DNA from: CAWIVH01 sp963839475
GTDB taxonomy: Bacteria > Acidobacteriota > UBA6911
Length of the DNA stretch: 64,000 nt
Assembly: GCA_963839475.1 (NCBI GenBank)
Contig: CAWIVH010000013.1
Span: 62,001-126,000 of the forward strand
Direction of reading: 5' to 3'
The notes below the pieces were generated by a model. It was given only the letters and a program-made list of their open reading frames with translations. It was not told where the DNA came from and did no database searches. This document shows, piece by piece, positions 42,285 through 50,288 of the stretch (position 1 is the stretch's first letter; every line of letters begins with the position of its first letter). Position numbers and translations under genes: made by a program.

Positions 42285-43409
42285 ATGACTCAAAGGATCG
42301 CCATCATCACTGTTCTGGTTCTGCTGACACTGGGAATCGGGGCGGTTGTCGTCTCCGCACTCGCTCCACCGGCAAGCCCTTCGATGAAGCATGTCATCGT
42401 CTCGGGTGACCCGGGAAGGTTCAGCGGATGGCCCGCCAATAATGGCGCGTGGATCTGGGGAAATGAGATCGCGGTCGGGTTCTCGCTCGGATACTATGAG
42501 AGCAAGGGGGACTCCCACTCAGTTTCGAGCACAAGGCCGTCCGTAACAGCTCTCGGAAGAAGCAAGGACGGTGGTGAAACCTGGGCCATTGAAGAGCATC
42601 CGGAGCTGGGGAACCGCAAGGCGACCCCTTGCCCAGGCGGCATCAACTTTGCGCATCCCGATTTCGCGCTCCGTTGTGGTAACAGTTATTTTCACATCTC
42701 GTATGACCGCGGCAAATCCTGGCAGGGGCCTTTCAGCCTGGGTGACTTTGGCTTGGGTCTCAAGCTGACCGCGCGAACCGACTACCTGGTCAATGGCAAG
42801 GACGAAGCCATGCTCTTCCTCTCAGCCGAGGTGGAAGGCATTCAGGCCGGCAATTACAAAGACCGTGCTTTTTGCGCCCGAACGACGGATGGCGGAAAAA
42901 CATTCCAGTTCGTCTCCTGGATCAACGACGAGCCCCGTTCGGTGCGGGGCGTTATGCCTTCCACGGTCAGGGTGTCACCTACCGAGCTCGTCACGACGCT
43001 GCGTCGGCGTCTCGATCCGCAAGGGGGGCCGAGGAACGAGATTTGCTGGATCGATGCGTTCGGCTCACAAGACAACGGAACATCCTGGAAGTGGCTGTCT
43101 CGCATTGCTTTCACGGATTTGGGTTTTCGGAACGGGAATCCGCCAAGCCTGGTGCGGCTAAAGGACGGCCGTCTTTGCGTTGCCTACGGATTTCGTGCCG
43201 TTCCCTATGGGATGCGCGCTAAAATCAGTTCCGACAACGGCAGGACATGGGGCCCGGAGATCACTTTGCGCGACGATGGGGGCACCTGGGACTTCGGCTA
43301 TCCGAGGTCTGTCGTACGCCCCGACGGCAAGGTCGTGACGATGTATTACTTCAACACGCCGCAGCGACCCGAACAGCACATCGCGGCGACGATTTGGGAT
43401 CCCAAGTGA
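42285..43409 (+). CDS. Exported sialidase-like (BNR/Asp-box) propeller protein
   Basis: A 374-aa protein with a Sec signal or anchor (IAIITVLVLLTLGIGAVVVS). It carries five Asp-box-type turns: SKDGGETW, SYDRGKSW, TTDGGKTF, SQDNGTSW and SSDNGRTW, which define a six-bladed propeller of the sialidase superfamily. A late GYPRSVVRPDGKVVTMYYFN also fits. The sialidase Arg triad cannot be confirmed, so the activity could be another exo-glycosidase or binding. ATG 42285 has AGGAGG 7 nt upstream. It sits between receptor 3 and the exported DapA homologue, with 26 nt to the latter, so it is operonic. Confidence 0.85.
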   Translation: MTQRIAIITVLVLLTLGIGAVVVSALAPPASPSMKHVIVSGDPGRFSGWPANNGAWIWGNEIAVGFSLGYYESKGDSHSVSSTRPSVTALGRSKDGGETWAIEEHPELGNRKATPCPGGINFAHPDFALRCGNSYFHISYDRGKSWQGPFSLGDFGLGLKLTARTDYLVNGKDEAMLFLSAEVEGIQAGNYKDRAFCARTTDGGKTFQFVSWINDEPRSVRGVMPSTVRVSPTELVTTLRRRLDPQGGPRNEICWIDAFGSQDNGTSWKWLSRIAFTDLGFRNGNPPSLVRLKDGRLCVAYGFRAVPYGMRAKISSDNGRTWGPEITLRDDGGTWDFGYPRSVVRPDGKVVTMYYFNTPQRPEQHIAATIWDPK

Positions 43410-43435
43410 CAATCTCGTGACGGAGGACCGGGGCC

Positions 43436-44431
43436 ATGAAAAACGATGAACCCAACGGCAAAATGATGACCCGCCGGGAAATACTGCGGGGTGCCGGCGC
43501 ATCCATTCTCGCATGCTCGCTGCCCCATGCGACGGCGGCGGAGAAGACATTACGAGGCATCTTCCCGATCATGTCCACCCCCTACACCGAAAAGAATGAA
43601 GTGGATTGGGAAGACCTGGCGCGCGAGGTGGACTTCCTTTGCCGCTGCAAAGTACACGGAATGGCGTGGCCGCAGCTTCTCGGTGAGACTTTCCAGCTCA
43701 CTGTGGAGGAGAGAAGACGCGGCATGGATGTCATTGCGAAGGCCGCCAAGGGGAAGGCACCTGCCATCGTACTGGGGGTGGACGGCCCCGATCTCAAATC
43801 CGCTCTGGCCTACCTGGAGTTTGCCGAAAAGTTCGCACCGGACGCCCTGATCGCTCTTCCGCCCTGGAATGCGAAAACACTGCCGGAGGTAATGGATTAT
43901 TACAAGGCCCTGGCCCGTGTGACACAAAGGCCGATATTCATTCAGAATGCGGACATCGGGAACGGGGTGAAGCTGCAAATCACTGACGTGGTCGCACTGG
44001 CGAAGGAGTTTCCGCACTGCGGTTATTTCAAGGAGGAAATAAGCCCCACCCTCGAGCGCATGGCCGAGCTTCACAAGCAGCGGCCTCCGGTGAGGCGGGT
44101 TTTCGGCGGCGAGGCGGGGAAGAACTTCATGTACCTCCTGCGTATGGGACTGGATGGTGTCATGGCGGGAAACGCCTATGCCGATGCCTTCGTGCAAATC
44201 TGGGATGACTATCACTCGGGGAACAAAGAGCGGGCGCGGCAGATTTACAGCCAGCTCTGCCTCATGTCCGCCTGCGAAGCGTATATCCCGGGAACCCGCG
44301 AGTATGTCCTGAAAAAACGAGGGGTTTTCAAAACCATGCGCTCGCGCCGACGGCAATACCAGTTCAGCCCTGAATCGATCGCCGAGATCGAATATTTTTA
44401 CGAGGGGCTCAAGCCGTACTTAAAGGTCTGA
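43436..44431 (+). CDS. Tat-exported DapA-family protein lacking the catalytic tyrosine
   Basis: A 331-aa DHDPS/NAL-family protein. A twin-arginine signal is clear at residues 12-36 (TRREILRGAGASILACSLPH, then ATAAE). Fold marks are GIFPIMSTPYTEKNEVDWED, the loop LLGETFQLT where GTTGE is expected, and the Schiff-base lysine at Lys199 in CGYFKEEISP. The active-site tyrosine of the usual LYN-P motif is replaced by Gln170 (PIFIQNADIG), so chemistry may differ from aldolases. It is 26 nt behind the sialidase-like gene and convergent with the XylR-type regulator. Compare the canonical cytosolic paralogue at 20459-21370. Confidence 0.85.
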   Translation: MKNDEPNGKMMTRREILRGAGASILACSLPHATAAEKTLRGIFPIMSTPYTEKNEVDWEDLAREVDFLCRCKVHGMAWPQLLGETFQLTVEERRRGMDVIAKAAKGKAPAIVLGVDGPDLKSALAYLEFAEKFAPDALIALPPWNAKTLPEVMDYYKALARVTQRPIFIQNADIGNGVKLQITDVVALAKEFPHCGYFKEEISPTLERMAELHKQRPPVRRVFGGEAGKNFMYLLRMGLDGVMAGNAYADAFVQIWDDYHSGNKERARQIYSQLCLMSACEAYIPGTREYVLKKRGVFKTMRSRRRQYQFSPESIAEIEYFYEGLKPYLKV

Positions 44432-44469
44432 TAGACCGATTCCATCAGGCCTAACCGGGTAGATCCCGG
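44425..44469. terminator. Small hairpins between convergent genes
   Basis: GGTCT-GAT-AGACC (44425-44437, spanning the stop codon) and CCGGG-TAGAT-CCCGG (44455-44469) lie between the exported DapA homologue and the regulator's 3' end. A weak bidirectional terminator is possible; there is no T-tract. Confidence 0.3.
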
Positions 44470-44531
44470 ACTGGATGGCGCCAGCATTTTAGGTCCCATG
44501 GCAGGGCGGATGTCGCGAGCGGGAGTGCCTT

Positions 44532-45695
44532 TCAGAGCTTGCGGTATTTCCGCCTATATTGTCCTGGGGTCATCCCGGTTCGGCGGCTGAAAAACCGGGC
44601 GATATGGGCATCCTCATCATATCCGATTGTGGAAGCGATCTCCGACATGGGTAGGTTGGTCTCTGCCAGCAACCGGCAAATGCTTTCGATACGCGCACGG
44701 TGAATGCTCTCCAGGACGGTTCGGCCCGTTGCGCGCCGAAACCGGTCCTGGAGCACGCGGCGCGAAACCCCAGAGGCTGCAGCAACATTTTTTACCCCGA
44801 TTACCGTTGTCCTGTTGTCCCGGATGAAACGCACAGCCCTGACCACGGCAGGATCACTTATGGCAATCAGATCGGTGGACTGCCTGGTTACTACATGAGT
44901 GGGACGAACCAGGATGGTCCGGCCTCCAGCAAGCTTGCGGGCCATGAGACTGTCCAGCAGGGCAGCGGTTTCATAACCGGCGCGCTCCGTGGCCATGGCC
45001 ACACTGGAGAGCGGAGGAGTGGCCCGGTTACAGACATGATCATCGTTGTCCACTCCCAGGATGGCGATATCGTCGGGCACCCGTATTCTCCGGGTACGGC
45101 ATACTTCTGCGATCATGCGCGCACGATCGTCATTGCACGCCATGAGGCCGGCCGGCTTGGGGAGCGCGGCCAGCCAGTCGCCCAGGCGGGCTTCTTCGGT
45201 GTACCACGATTCACCGGACCGGGGATGGCGCGGTTTGTAGACCTCTACCTCGAATCCATTGGCTGCGAGGTTGCGGCAAAAATGGGTGCAGCGCTCCGCC
45301 GCCCATTCCATGCCGTCCAGGCCGCAATAGGCGAATTGCCGGAGTCCGAGGCCGCGCAGATGATCGGCCGCCATGTTGCCGACGCCGGCGTTGTCGGTCA
45401 ATAACTGGCAGCGGTTGCCGGGCAGATGATGTGTACTGACCATGACTACAGAAGGCAGGCGCAGATTCCGGATCTCTTCCTCGCGCTCCTGCAAGGCGAT
45501 TAGCCCATCTGCACGCCAGCCTTTCATGCGGACGAGACGTTGTTTCTGGCCTGGTGGATTGAGGTAGGCCGGCGGTTCTTCATAGAAAGTCCACGGCCCG
45601 TGAATGTGGGCATACTCGACAATGCCGCGCAAAACGCCGCGGTCGTACTCCCGGGCCGATGGGATCAAAAGGATAATTTTGGGTTGCGGCTTCAT
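44532..45695 (-). CDS. XylR-type regulator: LacI-like sensor plus AraC helix-turn-helix
   Basis: A 387-aa regulator, the size of the XylR xylose-operon activator. Residues about 5-270 are a periplasmic-binding-protein-like sugar sensor (KIILLIPSAREYDRGVLRG, GWRADGLIALQ, ADHLRGLGLRQFAYCG, GLMACNDDRARMIAEVC, DIAILGVDNDDHVCN). Residues about 285-387 are an AraC DNA-binding domain (VKNVAAASGVSRRVLQDRF, IGYDEDAHIARFFSRRTG, TPGQYRRKYRK). It is divergent from the alcohol dehydrogenase/RbsD/symporter operon and has the 34-bp box 48 nt upstream of its start. ATG 45695 is chosen from the family N-terminus; no strong ribosome binding site is seen, and starts up to 14 residues earlier exist. Confidence 0.92.
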   Translation of the reverse strand: MKPQPKIILLIPSAREYDRGVLRGIVEYAHIHGPWTFYEEPPAYLNPPGQKQRLVRMKGWRADGLIALQEREEEIRNLRLPSVVMVSTHHLPGNRCQLLTDNAGVGNMAADHLRGLGLRQFAYCGLDGMEWAAERCTHFCRNLAANGFEVEVYKPRHPRSGESWYTEEARLGDWLAALPKPAGLMACNDDRARMIAEVCRTRRIRVPDDIAILGVDNDDHVCNRATPPLSSVAMATERAGYETAALLDSLMARKLAGGRTILVRPTHVVTRQSTDLIAISDPAVVRAVRFIRDNRTTVIGVKNVAAASGVSRRVLQDRFRRATGRTVLESIHRARIESICRLLAETNLPMSEIASTIGYDEDAHIARFFSRRTGMTPGQYRRKYRKL

Positions 45696-45742
45696 CGCGG
45701 GCCTGATTACACCTCTTTTGCTGCCCATGTCAAGCATTTCTC

Positions 45743-45776
45743 AAAATGGCGGTATTTGTGCCGGAAGTGGCCTTGA
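45743..45776 (+). promoter_or_regulatory. 34-bp repeated box, copy B
   Basis: AAAATGG at the left and TGCCGGAAGTGGCCTTGA at the right, 30 of 34 identical with copy A (38566-38599). It lies in the divergent region between the XylR-type regulator and the alcohol dehydrogenase gene, ending 109 nt before the latter's ATG (45886). An obvious candidate binding site for the adjacent regulator. Confidence 0.62.
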
Positions 45777-45885
45777 GGATATCGGCCGCTTCAAATACAT
45801 TTGGCTGCTAGGATCACTGGATGGAATCCCGGCCCCATTCTGGAACAACCGGATATGGAGCGCTGAACCCTGGATCGGAGGAACC

Positions 45886-46908
45886 ATGAGACAAGCCGTG
45901 ATGATTCGGCCCGGAGTCATTGAAATGCGGGAGGCGGAGCCGCCTTCACCGGGAGCGGGGGAGATCTTGCTGCGCGTACAGCGTATCGGCGTCTGTGGCT
46001 CGGACATTCACGTCTGGCACGGGCTGCATCCGTTTACCTCCTATCCGGTGGTGCAGGGACACGAATACAGCGCCAACGTGGAAGCGATCGGGCCGGGTGT
46101 CACGAATGTCCGGATCGGGATGAAGGCTACTTCCCGCCCTCAAGTGGTCTGTGGTGCATGCGAGCCCTGTCGCCGCGGCGACTATCACATCTGCAATAAC
46201 CTCAAGGTCCAGGGATTCCAGGCGCCGGGTTGCGCGCAGGATCTTTTTGTCGTCCCACAGGATCGGATCATCCTGCTGCCCGATATCCTGAGCCTCGAAC
46301 AGGGGGCCCTCATCGAGCCGACAGCGGTCGCAGCACACTCCACGGGTCGGGCCGGCGACCTGAGCGGGCGGAATGTCGTGGTGTTGGGAGCCGGGACTAT
46401 CGGCAACCTGGTGGCTCAGGCGGCCCGTTGCCGGGGAGCCAGCAAGATCCTGGTCACCGACCTCAGCGACTACCGGCTCGAGAAGGCGCGCGCCTGCGGC
46501 GTGGACGAGGTGTGCAACGTTAACACAGAAAAGCTTTCAGAAGCCGCCAGCCGATGTTTCGGGATTGAAGGCTTTGATGTCGCGTTCGAAGCGGTTGGAT
46601 CGGAATCAGCCCTGAACGACGCCGTCCAGAACATCAAGAAGGGCGGCCGGATCGTGGTGCTGGGCGTGTTCGGCGAGCGTCCGCGAGTGGACATGTCGAT
46701 CGTGGGAGACCGGGAACTGAGCCTGGTCGGAACGCTGATGTACAAGCATGAGGACTATGAGCAGGCGGTGCAGTGGATCGCTTCCGGCAAGATCAATACC
46801 GAGCCGCTGATTACCTGTCATTTTCCCTTCGCACGATACCAGGACGCCTACCACTACATCGAAGCGCAGGGCGACAAGACACTCAAAGTGATGATTGATG
46901 TGCACTAA
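45886..46908 (+). CDS. Zinc-dependent medium-chain alcohol/polyol dehydrogenase
   Basis: A 340-aa MDR-family NAD(P) oxidoreductase of the sorbitol/threonine/idonate dehydrogenase type. Catalytic zinc ligands are Cys37 (GVCGSD) and His59-Glu60 (GHEYS); the structural zinc site is CGACEPCRRGDYHIC; the Rossmann motif is VVVLGAGTIGNLVAQAA. It likely oxidises a sugar alcohol or sugar. ATG 45886 with GGAGG 4 nt upstream is the clear start. It heads an operon: 15 nt to the iron alcohol dehydrogenase, then RbsD, SSS symporter and FGE-sialidase. Probably controlled by the divergent XylR-type regulator. Confidence 0.93.
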   Translation: MRQAVMIRPGVIEMREAEPPSPGAGEILLRVQRIGVCGSDIHVWHGLHPFTSYPVVQGHEYSANVEAIGPGVTNVRIGMKATSRPQVVCGACEPCRRGDYHICNNLKVQGFQAPGCAQDLFVVPQDRIILLPDILSLEQGALIEPTAVAAHSTGRAGDLSGRNVVVLGAGTIGNLVAQAARCRGASKILVTDLSDYRLEKARACGVDEVCNVNTEKLSEAASRCFGIEGFDVAFEAVGSESALNDAVQNIKKGGRIVVLGVFGERPRVDMSIVGDRELSLVGTLMYKHEDYEQAVQWIASGKINTEPLITCHFPFARYQDAYHYIEAQGDKTLKVMIDVH

Positions 46909-46923
46909 TTTTCGGGAGAGAGC

Positions 46924-48090
46924 ATGAAATTCAATTATTTTCAGCCGACGGAACTTCTTTTCGGGCGCGGTCGCGTGGAAGAATTGGGCGGGATTGCCCG
47001 ACGCTTTGGTACGCGGACACTGCTTGTCACAACGCAGGAAACCGCAGAACTGCGAGCGCAATATCAGCGGGTGAAATCGATTCTGGCGGAGGCCGGCGTG
47101 GAGACCGCGCACTACGACGGAGTGGTGCCGAACCCGACCGTCGAGTCGATTTCAAAAGGTGCAAAGCTGGCGCGTGAATCCGGCGCCCAATCGGTGATAG
47201 GTCTCGGGGGCGGATCGAGCATGGACAGCGCGAAGGCGATCGCCGTCGAGGCGACACACGAGGGTTCCAGTTGGGATTATCTTTTCTACAGGAATCCTCC
47301 TACGGCAGCTACCCTTCCGATTATTGCGGTTTCAACCACCTCCGGGACGGGGTCCCATGTGACCCAGGTGGCGGTCATCACGAATGCTGCTGCGCGCGAT
47401 AAGTCGGCCATCTATCACGCGAACATCTATCCGCGTGTCGCCTTGGTCGACCCGGAACTTATGGTTACCGTCCCCGGGCATGTGACCGCCTGCACCGGCT
47501 TCGACGTCTTCTGCCACGCTTTCGAATCCACGTTGCATCCCAACTGCGGCCCGCTGGTCAAAACCATGGCGTGGGAGGCCATCGATAGGGTGGCGGCCTG
47601 GCTGCCGAAGGCTCTGGAAGACGGCCAGAATCTGGATGCGCGAGAAGCAATGGCTTGGGCGGATACCTTGGCGGGGTACTGCATCGCCAGTGCCGGGGTT
47701 ACGCTGCCCCACGGCATGGGTATGGCTTTGGGCGGTATGTATCCGCACATTGCGCATGGCTTGGCTCTGGCCCTGGTCTATCCGGCCTTCACCCGGTTTA
47801 CATGGCAGTCTGCCATTCCGGGATTTGCGCGCCTGGCGAGGGCATTCGATACTTCGCTCTCCGGGGCGCCGGATACGACTGCCGCCGAATGCAGTTGCGC
47901 GCTTGTGGATGACTTCCTGCAAAACATAGGTTTGAGGCGGGGATTGGCAGATCTGGGCATACCGGATGCCGAGTTGCCGGCGCTGGCGAAGCAGTGCATG
48001 GTCTTGCCTGACTATCAGGCTAATCCGCGCGTGGCAACGCTCGAGGAAATGGAAGGTTTCCTGCGGCAAATCTATCCGGCAAGGCAGTAG
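46924..48090 (+). CDS. Iron-containing alcohol dehydrogenase (group III)
   Basis: A 388-aa enzyme for reduction or oxidation of an aldehyde/alcohol such as lactaldehyde. Marks are FGRGRVEELGGIA, the nucleotide motif GLGGGSSMDSAKAIA, STTSGTGSHVTQVAVI, and metal ligands in GFDVFCHAFES and LPHGMGMALGGMYPHIAHG. Lactaldehyde:propanediol oxidoreductase (FucO) is in this group, which would fit a deoxysugar pathway, but 1,3-propanediol or butanol dehydrogenases are equally possible. GGGAGAG precedes the ATG. It stands between the zinc dehydrogenase and RbsD. Confidence 0.93.
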   Translation: MKFNYFQPTELLFGRGRVEELGGIARRFGTRTLLVTTQETAELRAQYQRVKSILAEAGVETAHYDGVVPNPTVESISKGAKLARESGAQSVIGLGGGSSMDSAKAIAVEATHEGSSWDYLFYRNPPTAATLPIIAVSTTSGTGSHVTQVAVITNAAARDKSAIYHANIYPRVALVDPELMVTVPGHVTACTGFDVFCHAFESTLHPNCGPLVKTMAWEAIDRVAAWLPKALEDGQNLDAREAMAWADTLAGYCIASAGVTLPHGMGMALGGMYPHIAHGLALALVYPAFTRFTWQSAIPGFARLARAFDTSLSGAPDTTAAECSCALVDDFLQNIGLRRGLADLGIPDAELPALAKQCMVLPDYQANPRVATLEEMEGFLRQIYPARQ

Positions 48091-48130
48091 GCCCGGTGCG
48101 AATTCGCTTGGATGGAATGGAGGCGACAGA

Positions 48131-48553
48131 ATGAGAGAAACCGGCACCCTCAATCGCGAGATTTCGGATATGCTTTCCACGCTAGGCCATACAGATGAGA
48201 TCATCGTCTGTGATGCCGGATTCGCAATTCCGGCTGGAGTGCGCACTGTGGATATTGCTCTGGCCGAGAACAAGCCGACCGTTCCCGAGGTCCTGCATGA
48301 ACTGCGGCGGCACTTTTCGGTGGAAAAGCTGGTTTTGGCAGAGGAAACACAGCGCACCGGACCGTCGCGATTCGCCGAACTCGCGGGTAGCTTCGGCTCC
48401 ACAGTGGGTATCGAGGTCATCCCGCAGGCGGAATTTCGCCGCAGGGCCCGCTCCGTTAAGGCCATTATCCGCAGCGGAGATTTTACAGCCTATTCCAACA
48501 TCCTCCTGGTATCCGGCGGGGGACCCCGCTGGTATATCGAAAGAAGGGACTAG
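48131..48553 (+). CDS. rbsD: RbsD-family sugar pyranase
   Basis: A 140-aa protein, the exact RbsD size. It interconverts pyranose and furanose or anomeric forms of ribose (the FucU branch acts on fucose). It has LNREISDMLSTLGHTDEIIV with the catalytic His, CDAGFAIP, LAEETQ, and the sugar-binding FTAYSNILLVSGG. The first-residue pattern and CDAGFAIP favour RbsD over FucU. GGAGG lies 7 nt before ATG 48131; a longer frame upstream is out of family. Three bases separate its stop from the symporter start. Confidence 0.9.
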   Translation: MRETGTLNREISDMLSTLGHTDEIIVCDAGFAIPAGVRTVDIALAENKPTVPEVLHELRRHFSVEKLVLAEETQRTGPSRFAELAGSFGSTVGIEVIPQAEFRRRARSVKAIIRSGDFTAYSNILLVSGGGPRWYIERRD

Positions 48554-48556
48554 AAA

Positions 48557-50251
48557 ATGGGTGCCATGAGTGTGCTGGATATCGGCGTGATTCTGGCCTA
48601 TATGATCGGGATCACGGCGATCGGCATCTGGGCCGGTTACCGCAGGCACTCGTCTAGCGAGCAATACTTCCTGGCCGGAAAAACACTCGGCTGGTTCAGC
48701 ATCGGCGCGGCGATGTTCGCGTCGAATATCTCCACGATCCACCTTGTGGGGTTGGCCGCATCGGGAGCCGACCAGGGTGTGGTCATCGGCAACTTCGAAT
48801 GGATGGCATCCTTCTGCCTGATTGTTCTCGGACTGGTATTTGCTCCCTTTTATTTTCGAAGCCGGATCTCCACGCTTCCCGAGTTTCTCGAAAAACGGTA
48901 TGGTGGAGGCACCCGTGCGTTTTTGGCGGCCATCGGCATCCTCGGGGCTCTGCTTATCCACATAGGCATTAGCATGTATGCTGCAGCGGAGGTGTTTGAA
49001 AGTTTCCTGGGCGTCGACATGCTGACCTCGATAATCGTGATCTCCGCCATTACGGTGCTCTATACCGCACTGGGTGGGCTGAAGGCCGTGGTGGTCACGG
49101 AGACGGTGCAGACGTTTCTCCTGCTGGGAGGTGCGGTGCTGCTCGCGGTTTTGGGACTCCAGTACCTGCCCCAGGCCGGGATTCAAGATCTCGTTTCGTT
49201 CAAGGCTGCCTTGAAACCGGGCCAGCTCAGCATGATCCATCCGCTCCGGGACGCGCAGGGGCATCTCAATAGCTTTTCCTGGCTCGCGGTCCTGCTTGGG
49301 TATCCAATTCTCGGTATCTGGTACTGGTGCTCCGATCAGACCATAGTTCAACGTGTCCTTGGGGCTCAACGGCAACGTGATGCACAGAATGGGCCGATAT
49401 TTGCCGGCTTCCTCAAGATCCTGCCTCTCTTCCTGATGGTCTTTCCGGGCGTAATCGGCTACATCATGTTCAAGAATGGCGGGATCCAGCTTCCGCTCGG
49501 CGCGAATGGGCCGGATTACAACAAGGTCCTGCCGGAAATGATCAAGGCCTTGGTCCCGCCGGGACTGAAAGGCCTGTTGGCTGCCGGCATGCTGGCAGCG
49601 CTCATGAGTACCATCGCGTCAGCACTCAACAGCTGCGCGACGCTCATTACTGTGGATCTGGTGAAGAAGCTCCGGCCTGGAACAAGTGATGAACGCCAGG
49701 TAGCGATCGGACGCATCAGCACAGGCGTCGTCATGGTCCTGGCGATGCTCTGGTCCACGCAGGGCGGCCAGTTCGGCACCATCTTCGAAGCTATTAACAA
49801 AATTCCCATGGCCTTTGCACCGGCAGTGACCACCATTTTCGTGCTGGGAGTGTTTTGGCGGCGGACGACCAATGCAGCTGCCCTTGCCACTTGCTTCTCG
49901 GGCTGTTCGCTGGGTCTTGCCTATTTTGTTCTTGATATGCCGGGCATCGGAAGGTTGATCCTGGGAAGCCAGGCGCGACCCGGTTTCGAAGGCCTGGTAA
50001 CAGATCCGATTCAGGGACTTGGCATCCCGTTTATGCTGGTGGGGCCGATTCTGGCGGCGGTTTGTGTGGCCATCTGTGTGATGGTGAGCCTGCTGACGAC
50101 TCCGCCGGATCCGGAACGAATCCAGGACGTTTGCTGGAATCACCCTCTCGCATTCCTCCGGCAGGGCCGTCTTATGGGTGCGGGAGATCCACGTGTCGTG
50201 GCCCTTGTGCTGCTGGCCGTGATGGCTGCGCTTTATGCCGTAATGAGGTAG
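48557..50251 (+). CDS. Sodium:solute symporter (SSS family), sugar type
   Basis: A 564-aa inner-membrane protein with about 14 hydrophobic helices. Family marks are SSEQYFLAGKTLGWFSIGAA, FASNISTIHLVG, GLKAVVVTETVQTFLLLGG, WYWCSDQTIVQRVLGAQ and MSTIASALNSCATLITVDLV, close to the SGLT-like sodium/sugar cotransporters. AGAAGGGA precedes ATG 48557. It is co-transcribed with RbsD and two dehydrogenases, suggesting uptake of the monosaccharide those enzymes use. Confidence 0.94.
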   Translation: MGAMSVLDIGVILAYMIGITAIGIWAGYRRHSSSEQYFLAGKTLGWFSIGAAMFASNISTIHLVGLAASGADQGVVIGNFEWMASFCLIVLGLVFAPFYFRSRISTLPEFLEKRYGGGTRAFLAAIGILGALLIHIGISMYAAAEVFESFLGVDMLTSIIVISAITVLYTALGGLKAVVVTETVQTFLLLGGAVLLAVLGLQYLPQAGIQDLVSFKAALKPGQLSMIHPLRDAQGHLNSFSWLAVLLGYPILGIWYWCSDQTIVQRVLGAQRQRDAQNGPIFAGFLKILPLFLMVFPGVIGYIMFKNGGIQLPLGANGPDYNKVLPEMIKALVPPGLKGLLAAGMLAALMSTIASALNSCATLITVDLVKKLRPGTSDERQVAIGRISTGVVMVLAMLWSTQGGQFGTIFEAINKIPMAFAPAVTTIFVLGVFWRRTTNAAALATCFSGCSLGLAYFVLDMPGIGRLILGSQARPGFEGLVTDPIQGLGIPFMLVGPILAAVCVAICVMVSLLTTPPDPERIQDVCWNHPLAFLRQGRLMGAGDPRVVALVLLAVMAALYAVMR

Positions 50252-50288
50252 GTCTTTTCGCTGCGTTTGATGATCGGGGGTGGATTAA

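Noticed and set aside
48131..48553. FucU (fucose mutarotase) instead of RbsD
   Set aside because: N-terminal pattern, CDAGFAIP motif and length fit RbsD better, although the nearby iron alcohol dehydrogenase would suit fucose metabolism.
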